In this document: positions 15,749 to 23,560 of the stretch, in pieces
Position numbering within the stretch: position 1 is the stretch's first letter
Layout: each line of letters begins with the position of its first letter
Source: an uncultured Erysipelotrichaceae bacterium
Lineage (GTDB): Bacteria > Bacillota_I > Bacilli_A > RFN20 > CAG-826
DNA length: 38,373 bases
Direction of reading: 5' to 3'
Assembly: GCA_902802355.1 (NCBI GenBank)
Contig: CADCLU010000009.1
Location: 1 to 38,373 of the forward strand
The notes under the pieces: model-generated
Seen by the model: the letters and a program-made list of their open reading frames with translations, nothing else
Told to the model about the DNA's origin: nothing
Database searches by the model: none
Translations under genes and position numbers: made by a program

Positions 15749-17002
15749 TTATTTTTCTTCCTCGGTGACATGGACGATCATCGAGCTCTTGTGGTACTCG
15801 CTGAAGCCCTTCTTGTAACGAGGGATATAGACGATTCTGCCTTCTTTGTTGAGGAAGACTGGCCAGATATGGAGAAGTCTTTCTGAGATGCCGGCAGCAA
15901 TGAGCATCTGCTTTGCGTTAACGGTGTATCCGTTGAATGAGAAGACGTCCTGAGGGAGAACGCTTCTGATGGTAAGAGGGTAATCATCAATGTGGATGTT
16001 TCTGTCTTCTGCGCCCTGGGTGAAATCAAGATCGAAAGCCTCGCAGGAGAACTTGCATGGTTCCTTGAGGGTGTAGTGGTATGGGAGATCAAGACCGTCG
16101 TTGTCGATGGAGATCTCGTCATATTCCTTGACAAGGAAGGTGTTGTTACCAATTCTCATACACATATTTGGCTGAGGATTGAGGCACATCGCTCTAAATT
16201 CAGCAAGGATTTGCGGGGTAATTTTGACTCTTATCTTCGCTTTTGCTTTGACGAAGCGGATGATCGTTTCGGCAAATTCGCCTTCGCTTAAGGCGATAAT
16301 CTCGCGAATGTTAAGGGTGTCGACTTTATCTACCGACTGCTTGATATTCGCGCTGAAGGAAATCGATTCGGCGTTGGCCTTTTTGATCTCAGTGATGTAC
16401 TGGTCACGTTCAGCCTCATTAAGCTTATCGACAACTTCAAATCTCAAAACGCTCATGGATGGATCGTGAGCGTAGTTACCAAAGTCTTTGTTGTATGGGA
16501 TGTTGTTGGTGTCGCAGTACTGTTTAAGGTCTTCGTCAGAGTATGGGACCAAAGGTCTTCTGACCATCATGCCTCTTGTCGTTGCAACGGTATTAAGACC
16601 GAATTTTGATGAGCGGACACCGGTCTGCTTCGAAAGCAAATAGCCTTCGATGACATCGTCTTCTGTATGAGCAAGGAAGAGGGCGGAAGCATCGTATTTC
16701 TTATAAACTTCCGCAAAGAAGTCGTAGCGGATTTTACGAGCCCACTTCTCAAAATCTTTATCTCTACCAGTCTGGTCAGCTTTGTCGGCATCACAAACCT
16801 CGTAATCAATGCCTTTCGAAGCACAATAATCACGAAGGGTTTGTTCAGTCTCTTCCCAAATCGGTCCGATGTGGTAGTTAACGAAACACATGACAAACTT
16901 CGCTTCTTGCTCTAAGAGCATGTGGGAAAGGGCCATGGCGTCAGCGCCTGTGTTGCCAGCTAGGATGTAAATCGCATTCTTATCGATATCAAGGTTGACC
17001 AT
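15749..17002 (-). CDS. tilS: Divergent tRNA(Ile)-lysidine synthase
   Basis: A 417-residue protein in the place and length range of TilS, which turns C34 of the AUA-reading tRNA-Ile into lysidine. The N-terminal half shows the TilS order of motifs, and residues 330-417 resemble the C-terminal TilS domain. Key residues have drifted. The PP-loop SGGxDS reads NTGADA (17-22). The HxxDDxxET motif reads HTEDDVIEG (112-120). The DSTN...RNRxR block reads DFGN...MSVLR (173-187). AUA codons are used in this window, so the activity should be needed somewhere. The gene overlaps rqcP by 14 bases, with GGAGGAG placed inside that gene. Either a functional but unusual TilS or a homologue losing its catalytic role. 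Confidence 0.75.
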   Translation of the reverse strand: MVNLDIDKNAIYILAGNTGADAMALSHMLLEQEAKFVMCFVNYHIGPIWEETEQTLRDYCASKGIDYEVCDADKADQTGRDKDFEKWARKIRYDFFAEVYKKYDASALFLAHTEDDVIEGYLLSKQTGVRSSKFGLNTVATTRGMMVRRPLVPYSDEDLKQYCDTNNIPYNKDFGNYAHDPSMSVLRFEVVDKLNEAERDQYITEIKKANAESISFSANIKQSVDKVDTLNIREIIALSEGEFAETIIRFVKAKAKIRVKITPQILAEFRAMCLNPQPNMCMRIGNNTFLVKEYDEISIDNDGLDLPYHYTLKEPCKFSCEAFDLDFTQGAEDRNIHIDDYPLTIRSVLPQDVFSFNGYTVNAKQMLIAAGISERLLHIWPVFLNKEGRIVYIPRYKKGFSEYHKSSMIVHVTEEEK

Positions 17003-17273
17003 TGTCTTCTCCTCCTCGGTTGATTATCTCGTCTTTTAGGATCTCGTACATTTCTTTGGCTTCGTCTTTTCGGGCGAATTCTCTGACGACCAGGATTTTC
17101 GCGGTTACCTTATGCTTTCCAAGCAAGAGGACCAACTCGTCTCCGACCGAGACTTCGCTCATCGGCTTTGCCGTTTTGCCGTTGATGAAGACGTCCCCAT
17201 CATCGCACAACTCCTTAGCCGTCTCACGTCTTTTTGTTAATCGGGTTACTTTTAAGTACTTGTCGATTCTCAT
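16989..17273 (-). CDS. rqcP: S4-domain RNA-binding protein RqcP (YabO/Hsp15 family)
   Basis: A 94-residue protein with an S4 fold: MRIDKYLKVTRLTKRRETAKELCDDG at the start, then VFINGKTAKPMSEVSVGDELVL, closely matching Bacillus YabO. RqcP binds the 50S subunit and works with RqcH in adding alanine tails to stalled nascent chains. Its place between mfd and tilS is the Bacillus arrangement, though divIC is missing. I chose ATG 17273 because it aligns with the family start (MRLDK). An in-frame ATG at 17282 is only four bases past the mfd stop and would add MSV. Confidence 0.88.
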   Translation of the reverse strand: MRIDKYLKVTRLTKRRETAKELCDDGDVFINGKTAKPMSEVSVGDELVLLLGKHKVTAKILVVREFARKDEAKEMYEILKDEIINRGGEDNGQP

Positions 17274-17286
17274 AACACTCATTGTA

Positions 17287-20200
17287 TCACTTATAGTCTG
17301 CCTTACGGCGGCTATAAAGTTGATCGACGACATCTAACAGACGATAAACGTCGTGAATCCAGTCTCTTCTCTTGGTCATTCGGATATGAACTTTTTTATC
17401 AACAAAGTTCACTTTCATGAAGGCGAGATAAGGGGCTAAAAGGTTGAAGAGGTCGACTCCGATGCCATTGATGTGGGAGAAGGCTTCGGACATGTAGATG
17501 TCTATGTAGCCCTCACCTTCATCTACTCGGGAATACTCTTCTTTTTCGCTTAAAAGATCGATTTTCTTTTTGAGGACGAGCAAACTCACCTGATCAGGAA
17601 GCTTGCCATAGATGTCCCTCATGTGTTTGGCGATGGTATCAAGCTCGTCTTCGGTCTTGGCGTTTTCGAGTTCTTGATAGAGGGCTATCTTGTCGCTGTT
17701 GATCGCATAGTCCTTCGGAATATAAGCGTCTATCTTGAACACATTCTTGGCTTTCGGGGTTGGTTTGGTGATTCCGGTCTTCTTCTCCTCGATGGTTTCG
17801 CTGAGCATTTTGAGATAGAGATCCAAACCGATTGTGTCGATGAATCCCGCTTGTTCAGGGCCAAGGATGTCTCCAGCGCCTCTGATCATAAGATCGCGCT
17901 GGGCGATTTTATATCCGCTTCCGAGTTCGGTGAACTCCTGGATGGCTTTGAGTCTCTTGACCGCGTCTTCCCTCATGCTCTTGTGAGGCTTGTAGGTGAG
18001 GTAGGCATAGGCGATTCTGTCTCCCCTGCCAACGCGTCCCTTGATTTGGTAGAGCTGAGAAAGGCCAAAGTGGTCTGCTTCCTCAACGATGATCATGTTG
18101 GCGTTAGGGACATCGATTCCGTTTTCGACGATCGAGGTGCAAACAAGGATGTCGAGCTCGCCGTCATAGTACTTCTGCATAACGTCTTCGACTTCTTCCT
18201 TTTCCATCTTTCCGTGGATAACACCGATCCTGGCAGAAGGGAGAGAACGAGAAATCTCGTTCGCCTTGGCGTAGATGAACGAGACTTTGTTGTAGACATA
18301 GAAAACCTGGCCGTGTCTTCCAAGCTCTCTCTGGATAAGTTCGATGATGACCTCTTCCTTGTATGGGGTGACATATGTCTGAATCGGCATGCGGTTCATT
18401 GGAGGCGTGTTGATTTGCGAAAGAGGGCGAAGTCCTGTGAGCGACATCTGCAAAGTACGTGGAATTGGTGTAGCCGACAAGGAAAGGACATCGACCGTGT
18501 CTTTGAGCTCCTTGATCTTCTCTTTTTGCTCAACGCCGAAACGTTGTTCCTCGTCGACAATCAAAAGGCCAAGGTCCTTGAAAACAATCTCTTTCGAAAG
18601 GAGTCTATGGGTGCCGATAACGAAGTCAATTTTTCCATTTTCCAGGGCAGAAATGACTTCTTTTTGGGTTGCAGCAGGCACCAAACGAGACAAAACAGCG
18701 ATTCTGATTCCGTATCTCGCAAACCTCTGAAGAGCGACTTCATAGTGCTGTCTTGCAAGAAGCGTGGTTGGGCAAAGGAGAGCAACTTGCTTATGGGCGG
18801 ATATGGCTTTGAAGGCTGCTCGGAAGGCAATCTCTGTTTTGCCAAAACCAACATCTCCGCAAAGAAGGCGATCCATGATTTCTGGCTTCTCCATGTCGGA
18901 TTTGATTTCATCAACAGATCTCTGTTGGTCTGGAGTCAAAGCATATGGGAACTCCATTTCGAAGCTCTTTTGGAGCTCTTCGTCTTTAGGGAAGGCAAAG
19001 CCTTCTTTCTTGGCTCTTGAGCCATATAAAGCAAGGAGTCTGTCGGCCAAATCGTTGACCCTTTCCTTGATGTGGGCTTTCTTCTTTTCCCAGTCTCCGC
19101 TGAAAAGATGAGAAAGACGAGGAGCGGCGCCTTCTCGTGCTGAATACTTTCTGACTAAACGGAATTGTTCCAAAGGAACATAAAGGGTCTCATTGTTTGC
19201 GTAAGCGATCTTCAAATAATCTCTGTGGGCGCCTTCTTGTTCCATCGTTGTAACTTCGAGGAACTGACCGATGCCGTTATATTCGTGAACGACATAGTCA
19301 CCTGGACGCAAGTCGTCATAGCTCTTAAGAATCGTCGCGTCGATGAACCTTGAGGTGAAACGAGTGGTCGCTGTTTTCTTGCCATAGAGTTCTGCCGAAG
19401 AAATAACCGCGACACCGATTGCAGGAATCTCAAAACCTTCATTTAGTGACGCTTTGCTGATTCCTAATCTGCCTTTAGGCAACTCAAAGCCTTTTGTATC
19501 TTCGTATTCGACTTTTTCATCATCCAAGAACGACTTTAATGTCTCGATTTGCTGAGGCTGATCGAGAGCAATAATCACCTTCTCATTGGTATTCACGTAG
19601 GACTGTATCGTCGAAACCATTGAAGCGATACCGGTTCCAGCGGAAACGATGTGTCTGACCAAGAAATTGAAGTCGTCTGGGTCCATCGCGAACTTGCTTC
19701 CGTACTTAACGCCTTTGGTTGGAAGAACGTTGTCGAGCGGGATGTATTCTTCAAGGTGGGTTGGGATTCTTAAACTGTCATGAAGTTCGGAGTAGTAGCT
19801 ATGAGCTTCGCTTGCCAAAGACTCACAAGAATCTTCGAAAGCGTCCTTGTCCGCAACATAGGTAAGAGCGGGTTTGAAATAAGAGAAGATGTTCGAATTC
19901 TCGTTGAGAGCGAAGCCGAAGTATTTGTAGAGCTGAGGGCTATAAACTCTATCCACGATGTTGTCGATGTCTCTTGAAACGTTACTCTCCAAAGACTCGA
20001 AAGCGGACGCGGAAAGATGCTTGCTGTCGCTAGACAAAACAGCTGCGATTCTTTCCTTGAATGACTCTATCTGAGCATCGGACAAAAACACGTCAGTTGC
20101 AGGTAAAATAACCGCGTTTTGCAGGGGATTTGTCGATAATTGCGTGGAAATTGAGAAGCTTTTTATCGATTCGATCTCATCGTCAAAAAATTCGATTCTG

Positions 20201-20721
20201 ATCGGATTCGGATAGTTGACGGAGAAGATATCAAGTATGTCGCCACGTGAAGCGAACTGAAGGGTTTGGTCTATTTTGTTGACTCTGTGGTAACCCATCT
20301 CGGTCAACGTCTTTCTAAGGTCGTCGAGGTTATATCTCTCCCCTACCTTGAAATGGAAAACGCGTTTGCCGAATTCTTCGGCGTTTGGAAGGAACCTCAT
20401 TGCTGAGGACGGGTGAACGATGAGGATTGAATCTTTGGCTTCAAGGCATTGCTCCATCGCATAAAGCCTCTGAGCCATAAGTTCTTTGGAAGAGGAAAGG
20501 GCTTCAGCCCTTAAAAGCTCATCTGCTGGGAAGAAAATCAATTTCTCCTCAGGGAAGAAGTTAAGTAAGAATTCGTAGATCTTTTGAGCGCTGTATAAGT
20601 TCTTGGCAACGATTGAATAATTGCCCTTTTTCTCCTTGTAGAAGGAGGCGATAAGAAGGGCCGCACCTATGGTGTCGTCCACGACAAAACGACCCCTTCG
20701 GCTCGAGAGGGGGGCGGTCAA
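17287..20721 (-). CDS. mfd: Transcription-repair coupling factor Mfd
   Basis: A translocase of about 1144-1155 residues that removes stalled RNA polymerase and recruits UvrA. The N-terminal third is the UvrB-like region. The RNA polymerase-interaction domain carries DYVVHEYNGIGQFL (about 480). The RecG-like motor shows LCGDVGFGKTEIAFRA (Walker A), DEEQRFGV, SLSATPIPRTL and GRVGRGDRIAYAYL, and the TRCF domain ends the protein. The coordinates given run to the first canonical in-frame start, a TTG at 20721, but this has no ribosome site. The real start is probably further out: a strong GGAGGT at 20763-20758 is followed four bases later by ACG at 20754, and the residues read from there resemble Mfd N-termini. 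The gene lies directly after pth, as in Bacillus. Confidence 0.95.
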   Translation of the reverse strand: MTAPLSSRRGRFVVDDTIGAALLIASFYKEKKGNYSIVAKNLYSAQKIYEFLLNFFPEEKLIFFPADELLRAEALSSSKELMAQRLYAMEQCLEAKDSILIVHPSSAMRFLPNAEEFGKRVFHFKVGERYNLDDLRKTLTEMGYHRVNKIDQTLQFASRGDILDIFSVNYPNPIRIEFFDDEIESIKSFSISTQLSTNPLQNAVILPATDVFLSDAQIESFKERIAAVLSSDSKHLSASAFESLESNVSRDIDNIVDRVYSPQLYKYFGFALNENSNIFSYFKPALTYVADKDAFEDSCESLASEAHSYYSELHDSLRIPTHLEEYIPLDNVLPTKGVKYGSKFAMDPDDFNFLVRHIVSAGTGIASMVSTIQSYVNTNEKVIIALDQPQQIETLKSFLDDEKVEYEDTKGFELPKGRLGISKASLNEGFEIPAIGVAVISSAELYGKKTATTRFTSRFIDATILKSYDDLRPGDYVVHEYNGIGQFLEVTTMEQEGAHRDYLKIAYANNETLYVPLEQFRLVRKYSAREGAAPRLSHLFSGDWEKKKAHIKERVNDLADRLLALYGSRAKKEGFAFPKDEELQKSFEMEFPYALTPDQQRSVDEIKSDMEKPEIMDRLLCGDVGFGKTEIAFRAAFKAISAHKQVALLCPTTLLARQHYEVALQRFARYGIRIAVLSRLVPAATQKEVISALENGKIDFVIGTHRLLSKEIVFKDLGLLIVDEEQRFGVEQKEKIKELKDTVDVLSLSATPIPRTLQMSLTGLRPLSQINTPPMNRMPIQTYVTPYKEEVIIELIQRELGRHGQVFYVYNKVSFIYAKANEISRSLPSARIGVIHGKMEKEEVEDVMQKYYDGELDILVCTSIVENGIDVPNANMIIVEEADHFGLSQLYQIKGRVGRGDRIAYAYLTYKPHKSMREDAVKRLKAIQEFTELGSGYKIAQRDLMIRGAGDILGPEQAGFIDTIGLDLYLKMLSETIEEKKTGITKPTPKAKNVFKIDAYIPKDYAINSDKIALYQELENAKTEDELDTIAKHMRDIYGKLPDQVSLLVLKKKIDLLSEKEEYSRVDEGEGYIDIYMSEAFSHINGIGVDLFNLLAPYLAFMKVNFVDKKVHIRMTKRRDWIHDVYRLLDVVDQLYSRRKADYK

Positions 20722-20763
20722 ATCGAGTGCCTTTAGGCGTTCAAATAAATCCGTAAGTACCTC

Positions 20764-21345
20764 CTACTTTTCCTCTTTCTTCTTAATCGAGTTATATCTC
20801 GTCATGGCGAATTGGAAGCCACGACGCTCGATATCAAGCAAAGCTTTGGCAGCGTTATCGGTCGCTTCCTCAATAAGAGGCATGCTTTCAGCGCTTGGTT
20901 TTCCAAGGACGAAATCAATGGAGTCGAATTGAGGTTCTCCGATGCCGATTCTGATTCTCTTGATCTTCTCGGTTCCGAGCTTGTCGATGATGTTCTGGAT
21001 GCCTTTGTGTCCACCGCTAGAACCATCAAGACGAAGTCTGATCTGTCCTTCGGCAATGGCCATGTCGTCATAAACGACAACAATGTCTTCGACATCAATT
21101 TTGTAGAAGGAAGCGCATTCGACGACGCTCTCGCCAGAAAGGTTCATAAAAGTTTCTGGTTTGAGAACGATGATTGGTTCAGCTAAGGCTGGATTCTTGA
21201 CGATTCCATAAACACCTTTGAATCCGGAGCGATCGAAATCAGCATGGACAAGTTCCATGAACTTATCGACGGCCATATAACCCATGTTGTGACGGGTGCC
21301 TTCGTATTGTCTGCCTGGGTTTCCTAATCCAACGAATAGTCTCAT
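20764..21345 (-). CDS. pth: Peptidyl-tRNA hydrolase
   Basis: A 193-residue enzyme that cleaves peptidyl-tRNA released from stalled ribosomes. The catalytic residues are in place: Asn9 in GLGNPG, His19 in TRHNMGY, and Asp93 in VVYDDMAI. The helical lid contains GGHKGIQNII. The length is standard. The start ATG at 21345 overlaps the stop of the flavodoxin gene as ATGA, so translation is probably coupled. The stop TAG is itself part of the TAGGAGGT ribosome site of mfd. pth-mfd is a conserved pair in Bacilli. Confidence 0.97.
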   Translation of the reverse strand: MRLFVGLGNPGRQYEGTRHNMGYMAVDKFMELVHADFDRSGFKGVYGIVKNPALAEPIIVLKPETFMNLSGESVVECASFYKIDVEDIVVVYDDMAIAEGQIRLRLDGSSGGHKGIQNIIDKLGTEKIKRIRIGIGEPQFDSIDFVLGKPSAESMPLIEEATDNAAKALLDIERRGFQFAMTRYNSIKKKEEK

Positions 21346-21878
21346 GACTTCTTCTCCAAGGCTAAGGTTTCGATAACGGAAACAACGCGGTCGACTTTCT
21401 CCTGATCGTAGAATTCGATTGGGGTGTCGATGATGGTCGCTAAAACGGCTTGGTCGGCATTCATTTCTGGGTTCTTGGCAATCGTGTCGACAGCCTTCTT
21501 CATCATGAATTTCTCAATTGGGCCGAGTTTGTTGAAATCGAATGAGCCTCTGAATTGATAGTAACGCATATGGTAGTCGTAGAGAACGTTGGTCTCAATC
21601 ATATTGGCTCTGGTCTCTTTGGTGGCCATGCTCATACCGACGCTGAAAATAATGACGTCTTTGTCTTTCATGAGATCCCAGTTGGAAAGGAAATCGTCGA
21701 TTCCTTGGATCTTTCCAGCTTTGACCCAACCGCCGAAAACGATGGTGTCATAATCGGCTAATTTCTTCGCCTTAAAGCGTTTGAGAGGGAAGATATCGGC
21801 ACCCACTCTCTTGGCGATGTCGTTGGCATACTTCTCGGTGTTGCCAGTTTTGCTTTGATAAAGTACAAGGGTTTTCAT
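21342..21878 (-). CDS. Flavodoxin-domain protein
   Basis: A 178-residue protein with a flavodoxin-like FMN site: YQSKTGNTEKYAND (7-20) for phosphate binding, and FGGWVKAGKI near 48-57 where isoalloxazine contacts are expected. The overall pattern, including the MRYYQFRGSFDFNKL stretch and an Ala/Lys-rich end, resembles the flavodoxin-domain/HemG-like group of small oxidoreductases. The electron partner is unknown. It is the first gene of a likely flavodoxin-pth-mfd-rqcP-tilS transcription unit and overlaps pth by four bases. No Shine-Dalgarno. TGATAAACT lies just upstream, so its leader would be only a few bases long. Confidence 0.8.
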   Translation of the reverse strand: MKTLVLYQSKTGNTEKYANDIAKRVGADIFPLKRFKAKKLADYDTIVFGGWVKAGKIQGIDDFLSNWDLMKDKDVIIFSVGMSMATKETRANMIETNVLYDYHMRYYQFRGSFDFNKLGPIEKFMMKKAVDTIAKNPEMNADQAVLATIIDTPIEFYDQEKVDRVVSVIETLALEKKS

Positions 21879-21903
21879 AACTATGAAAGTTTATCACGGT
21901 TTG

Positions 21904-21933
21904 TTGGATAAAAGGAAACGAAGAAGCTATTAT
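21904..21933 (+). promoter_or_regulatory. Promoter of the popT-like gene, predicted leaderless
   Basis: TTGGAT (21904-21909), an 18-base spacer and TATTAT (21928-21933). The -10 ends six bases before the ATG at 21940, so transcription would start on or beside the A of the start codon. No Shine-Dalgarno is present. Confidence 0.55.
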
Positions 21934-21939
21934 TGAAGA

Positions 21940-22899
21940 ATGAAAATTAAGAACTGGTTTTTAGATGTGCTTAAGGGTGGCTCCCTTGGACTAGGCATGA
22001 TTCCTGGCGTCAGCGCGGGAACCATGGCTTTGATTGTTGGTATTTATGATCGCCTTATCGGCGGAATCGCAAACCTCAGAAAAGAATTCAAAAAGAGTTT
22101 GATCTCTCTTATTCCGATCGGCATCGGCGCCGTCATGTCCGCCATCATCTGCATGCTTGGCGTTAACTACGGATTGGACTATGCCCCGTTTGCGATCATC
22201 TCTCTTTTCGCAGGCTTAATCATTGGCTCTTTGCCAGTCATCACTAAAGAAATCAAAGGTGTCAAAATCACCTTCAAACCCATCCTCATTGTTGCAATCG
22301 GTGCGGTTTTTGCTGCAGGTATTGGAATTTTGAGCGCAGTTGCTAAGCTCAATAGCTGGGGCAATTTCGAAGCCGCTTTCGCTGCCGGAGAATGGTGGGT
22401 CTACATCGGTGTCTTCGTTGCCGGATTCATCGCTGCCATGGCTTGCATCATCCCAGGCATCAGCGGCGCCATGCTTCTCTTCGTTGCCGGTTTATATGAC
22501 CCATGCGTCCACATCTATGTCGGAGCCAACTCGATCTTCCACAACTCCGACAGACTCGTCAGCGGAATCTTCCTCACCTTATCTCTCTTCCTCGGCATCC
22601 TTGCCGGTTTCATCCTCACAAGCAAACTCATGAAGAACCTTCTTGCGAAGCACCATGATGCGACCTATCTCGCCGTCTTTGGTTTCATCCTTGGTTCGCT
22701 TGTCTCGATGTATGTCAACCAGAGCATGATCAACGACGAACTCGTTTGGAAATACACCCTCGTCCAACCATGGGAATGGGTGCTTGGCGGCGTCCTCTTA
22801 ATCGGTTTCGCCGTCTTATTCTTCTTCCTTTCTAAAGTGGCTCTCAAGAAGCAATCCGAGGCGCCTCAAAAGGAAGAGAGCGAGCCAATTAGCAAATAA
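21940..22899 (+). CDS. popT: DUF368 family undecaprenyl-phosphate transporter (PopT-like)
   Basis: A 319-residue polytopic membrane protein with eight or more hydrophobic segments. Two halves each carry the DUF368 signature: GMIPGVSAGTMALIVGIYDRL (about residues 19-39) and CIIPGISGAMLLFVAGLYDP (about 169-188). Proteins of this family (PopT) have been shown to return undecaprenyl phosphate to the inner leaflet, recycling the lipid carrier for wall and glycan synthesis. The C-terminal tail is Lys/Glu-rich. The gene reads away from the flavodoxin operon across a 61-base gap and has no Shine-Dalgarno. A lipid carrier transporter fits an envelope-glycan context with the nearby heptose genes, but that link is inferred. 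Confidence 0.88.
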   Translation: MKIKNWFLDVLKGGSLGLGMIPGVSAGTMALIVGIYDRLIGGIANLRKEFKKSLISLIPIGIGAVMSAIICMLGVNYGLDYAPFAIISLFAGLIIGSLPVITKEIKGVKITFKPILIVAIGAVFAAGIGILSAVAKLNSWGNFEAAFAAGEWWVYIGVFVAGFIAAMACIIPGISGAMLLFVAGLYDPCVHIYVGANSIFHNSDRLVSGIFLTLSLFLGILAGFILTSKLMKNLLAKHHDATYLAVFGFILGSLVSMYVNQSMINDELVWKYTLVQPWEWVLGGVLLIGFAVLFFFLSKVALKKQSEAPQKEESEPISK

Positions 22900-22915
22900 T
22901 TTGTAATATTTTTCA

Positions 22916-22963
22916 TTGACAGTGTTCCAGATTGAAATATCATAGAATTCCATCAACTGGAGA
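22916..22963 (+). promoter_or_regulatory. tetR promoter with possible autoregulatory operator
   Basis: Perfect -35 TTGACA (22916-22921), a 16-base spacer, and TATCAT (22938-22943). The near-inverted arms TCCAG-ATTG (from 22926) and CAACTGGA (to about 22962) flank the -10. That would suit binding of the TetR-type product to its own promoter. Confidence 0.55.
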
Positions 22964-22968
22964 TTTTT

Positions 22969-23559
22969 ATGCCAAGGACACCTCAGCAAAATGCAATTAT
23001 CAGAGATAAGAGAAGGACAAAAATCTTACTCAAGACTCTAAAGCTTTTCGCAACCAAGGGCTTTGACGAAGTTACAATTGACGCAATTTCGATCGAAAGC
23101 GCGTGTTCCCATGGTTTGGTGTACCACTACTTCGAGAAGAAAGAAGACATCTTCAACGGTCTTTTCGAACTTCAGAGAGAAGACTATAACGAAACCATTT
23201 TCCCAAGGAACGCCGCTCTTGAAGCTGGTGGCTTGGGTGGCCTTAAACTCATCTGCGATCATTATGAGAAGTTCTACGGAGCAGATAAGATTCGCCTTTA
23301 TTTCCTTAAAACGAACGCATCACGCGACTATATGACATACACCTCCGTTAAGACCCTTAACGGCGAAAGCCCATTCAAGACCCTTGTCACCTTGCTTAAG
23401 CAAGCTATCGAAGCAGGCGAAATCCTTGAATGCGATGTCGAGGCCAAAGCTCGCCTCTTCTTAGACCTCGTAACGGGCACCCTAACAAGACTCATCTCCG
23501 CCAAAGAAAAAGAGCGCGAGATCAAGTCGGGCGCTCTCTACGAATTCATTCGTAAGTAA
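22969..23559 (+). CDS. TetR/AcrR family transcriptional regulator
   Basis: A 196-residue regulator. Residues 12-60 form the TetR helix-turn-helix: KILLKTLKLFATKGFDEVTIDAI, then ACSHGLVYHYFEKKEDIFNGLF. The C-terminal ligand domain is helical, variable and of unknown specificity. The start ATG 22969 has GGAG at six bases. It has its own strong promoter and lies between popT and the convergent sugar kinase gene, ending only one base before that gene's stop. Candidate targets are its own gene, popT or the nearby heptose divergon; the sequence does not decide. Confidence 0.93.
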   Translation: MPRTPQQNAIIRDKRRTKILLKTLKLFATKGFDEVTIDAISIESACSHGLVYHYFEKKEDIFNGLFELQREDYNETIFPRNAALEAGGLGGLKLICDHYEKFYGADKIRLYFLKTNASRDYMTYTSVKTLNGESPFKTLVTLLKQAIEAGEILECDVEAKARLFLDLVTGTLTRLISAKEKEREIKSGALYEFIRK

Positions 23560-23560
23560 T

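Noticed and set aside
17623-19020. Long plus-strand reading frame of 465 codons
   Set aside because: Lies wholly opposite mfd, whose helicase motifs are clear. The antisense product has no recognisable domain and no start context.
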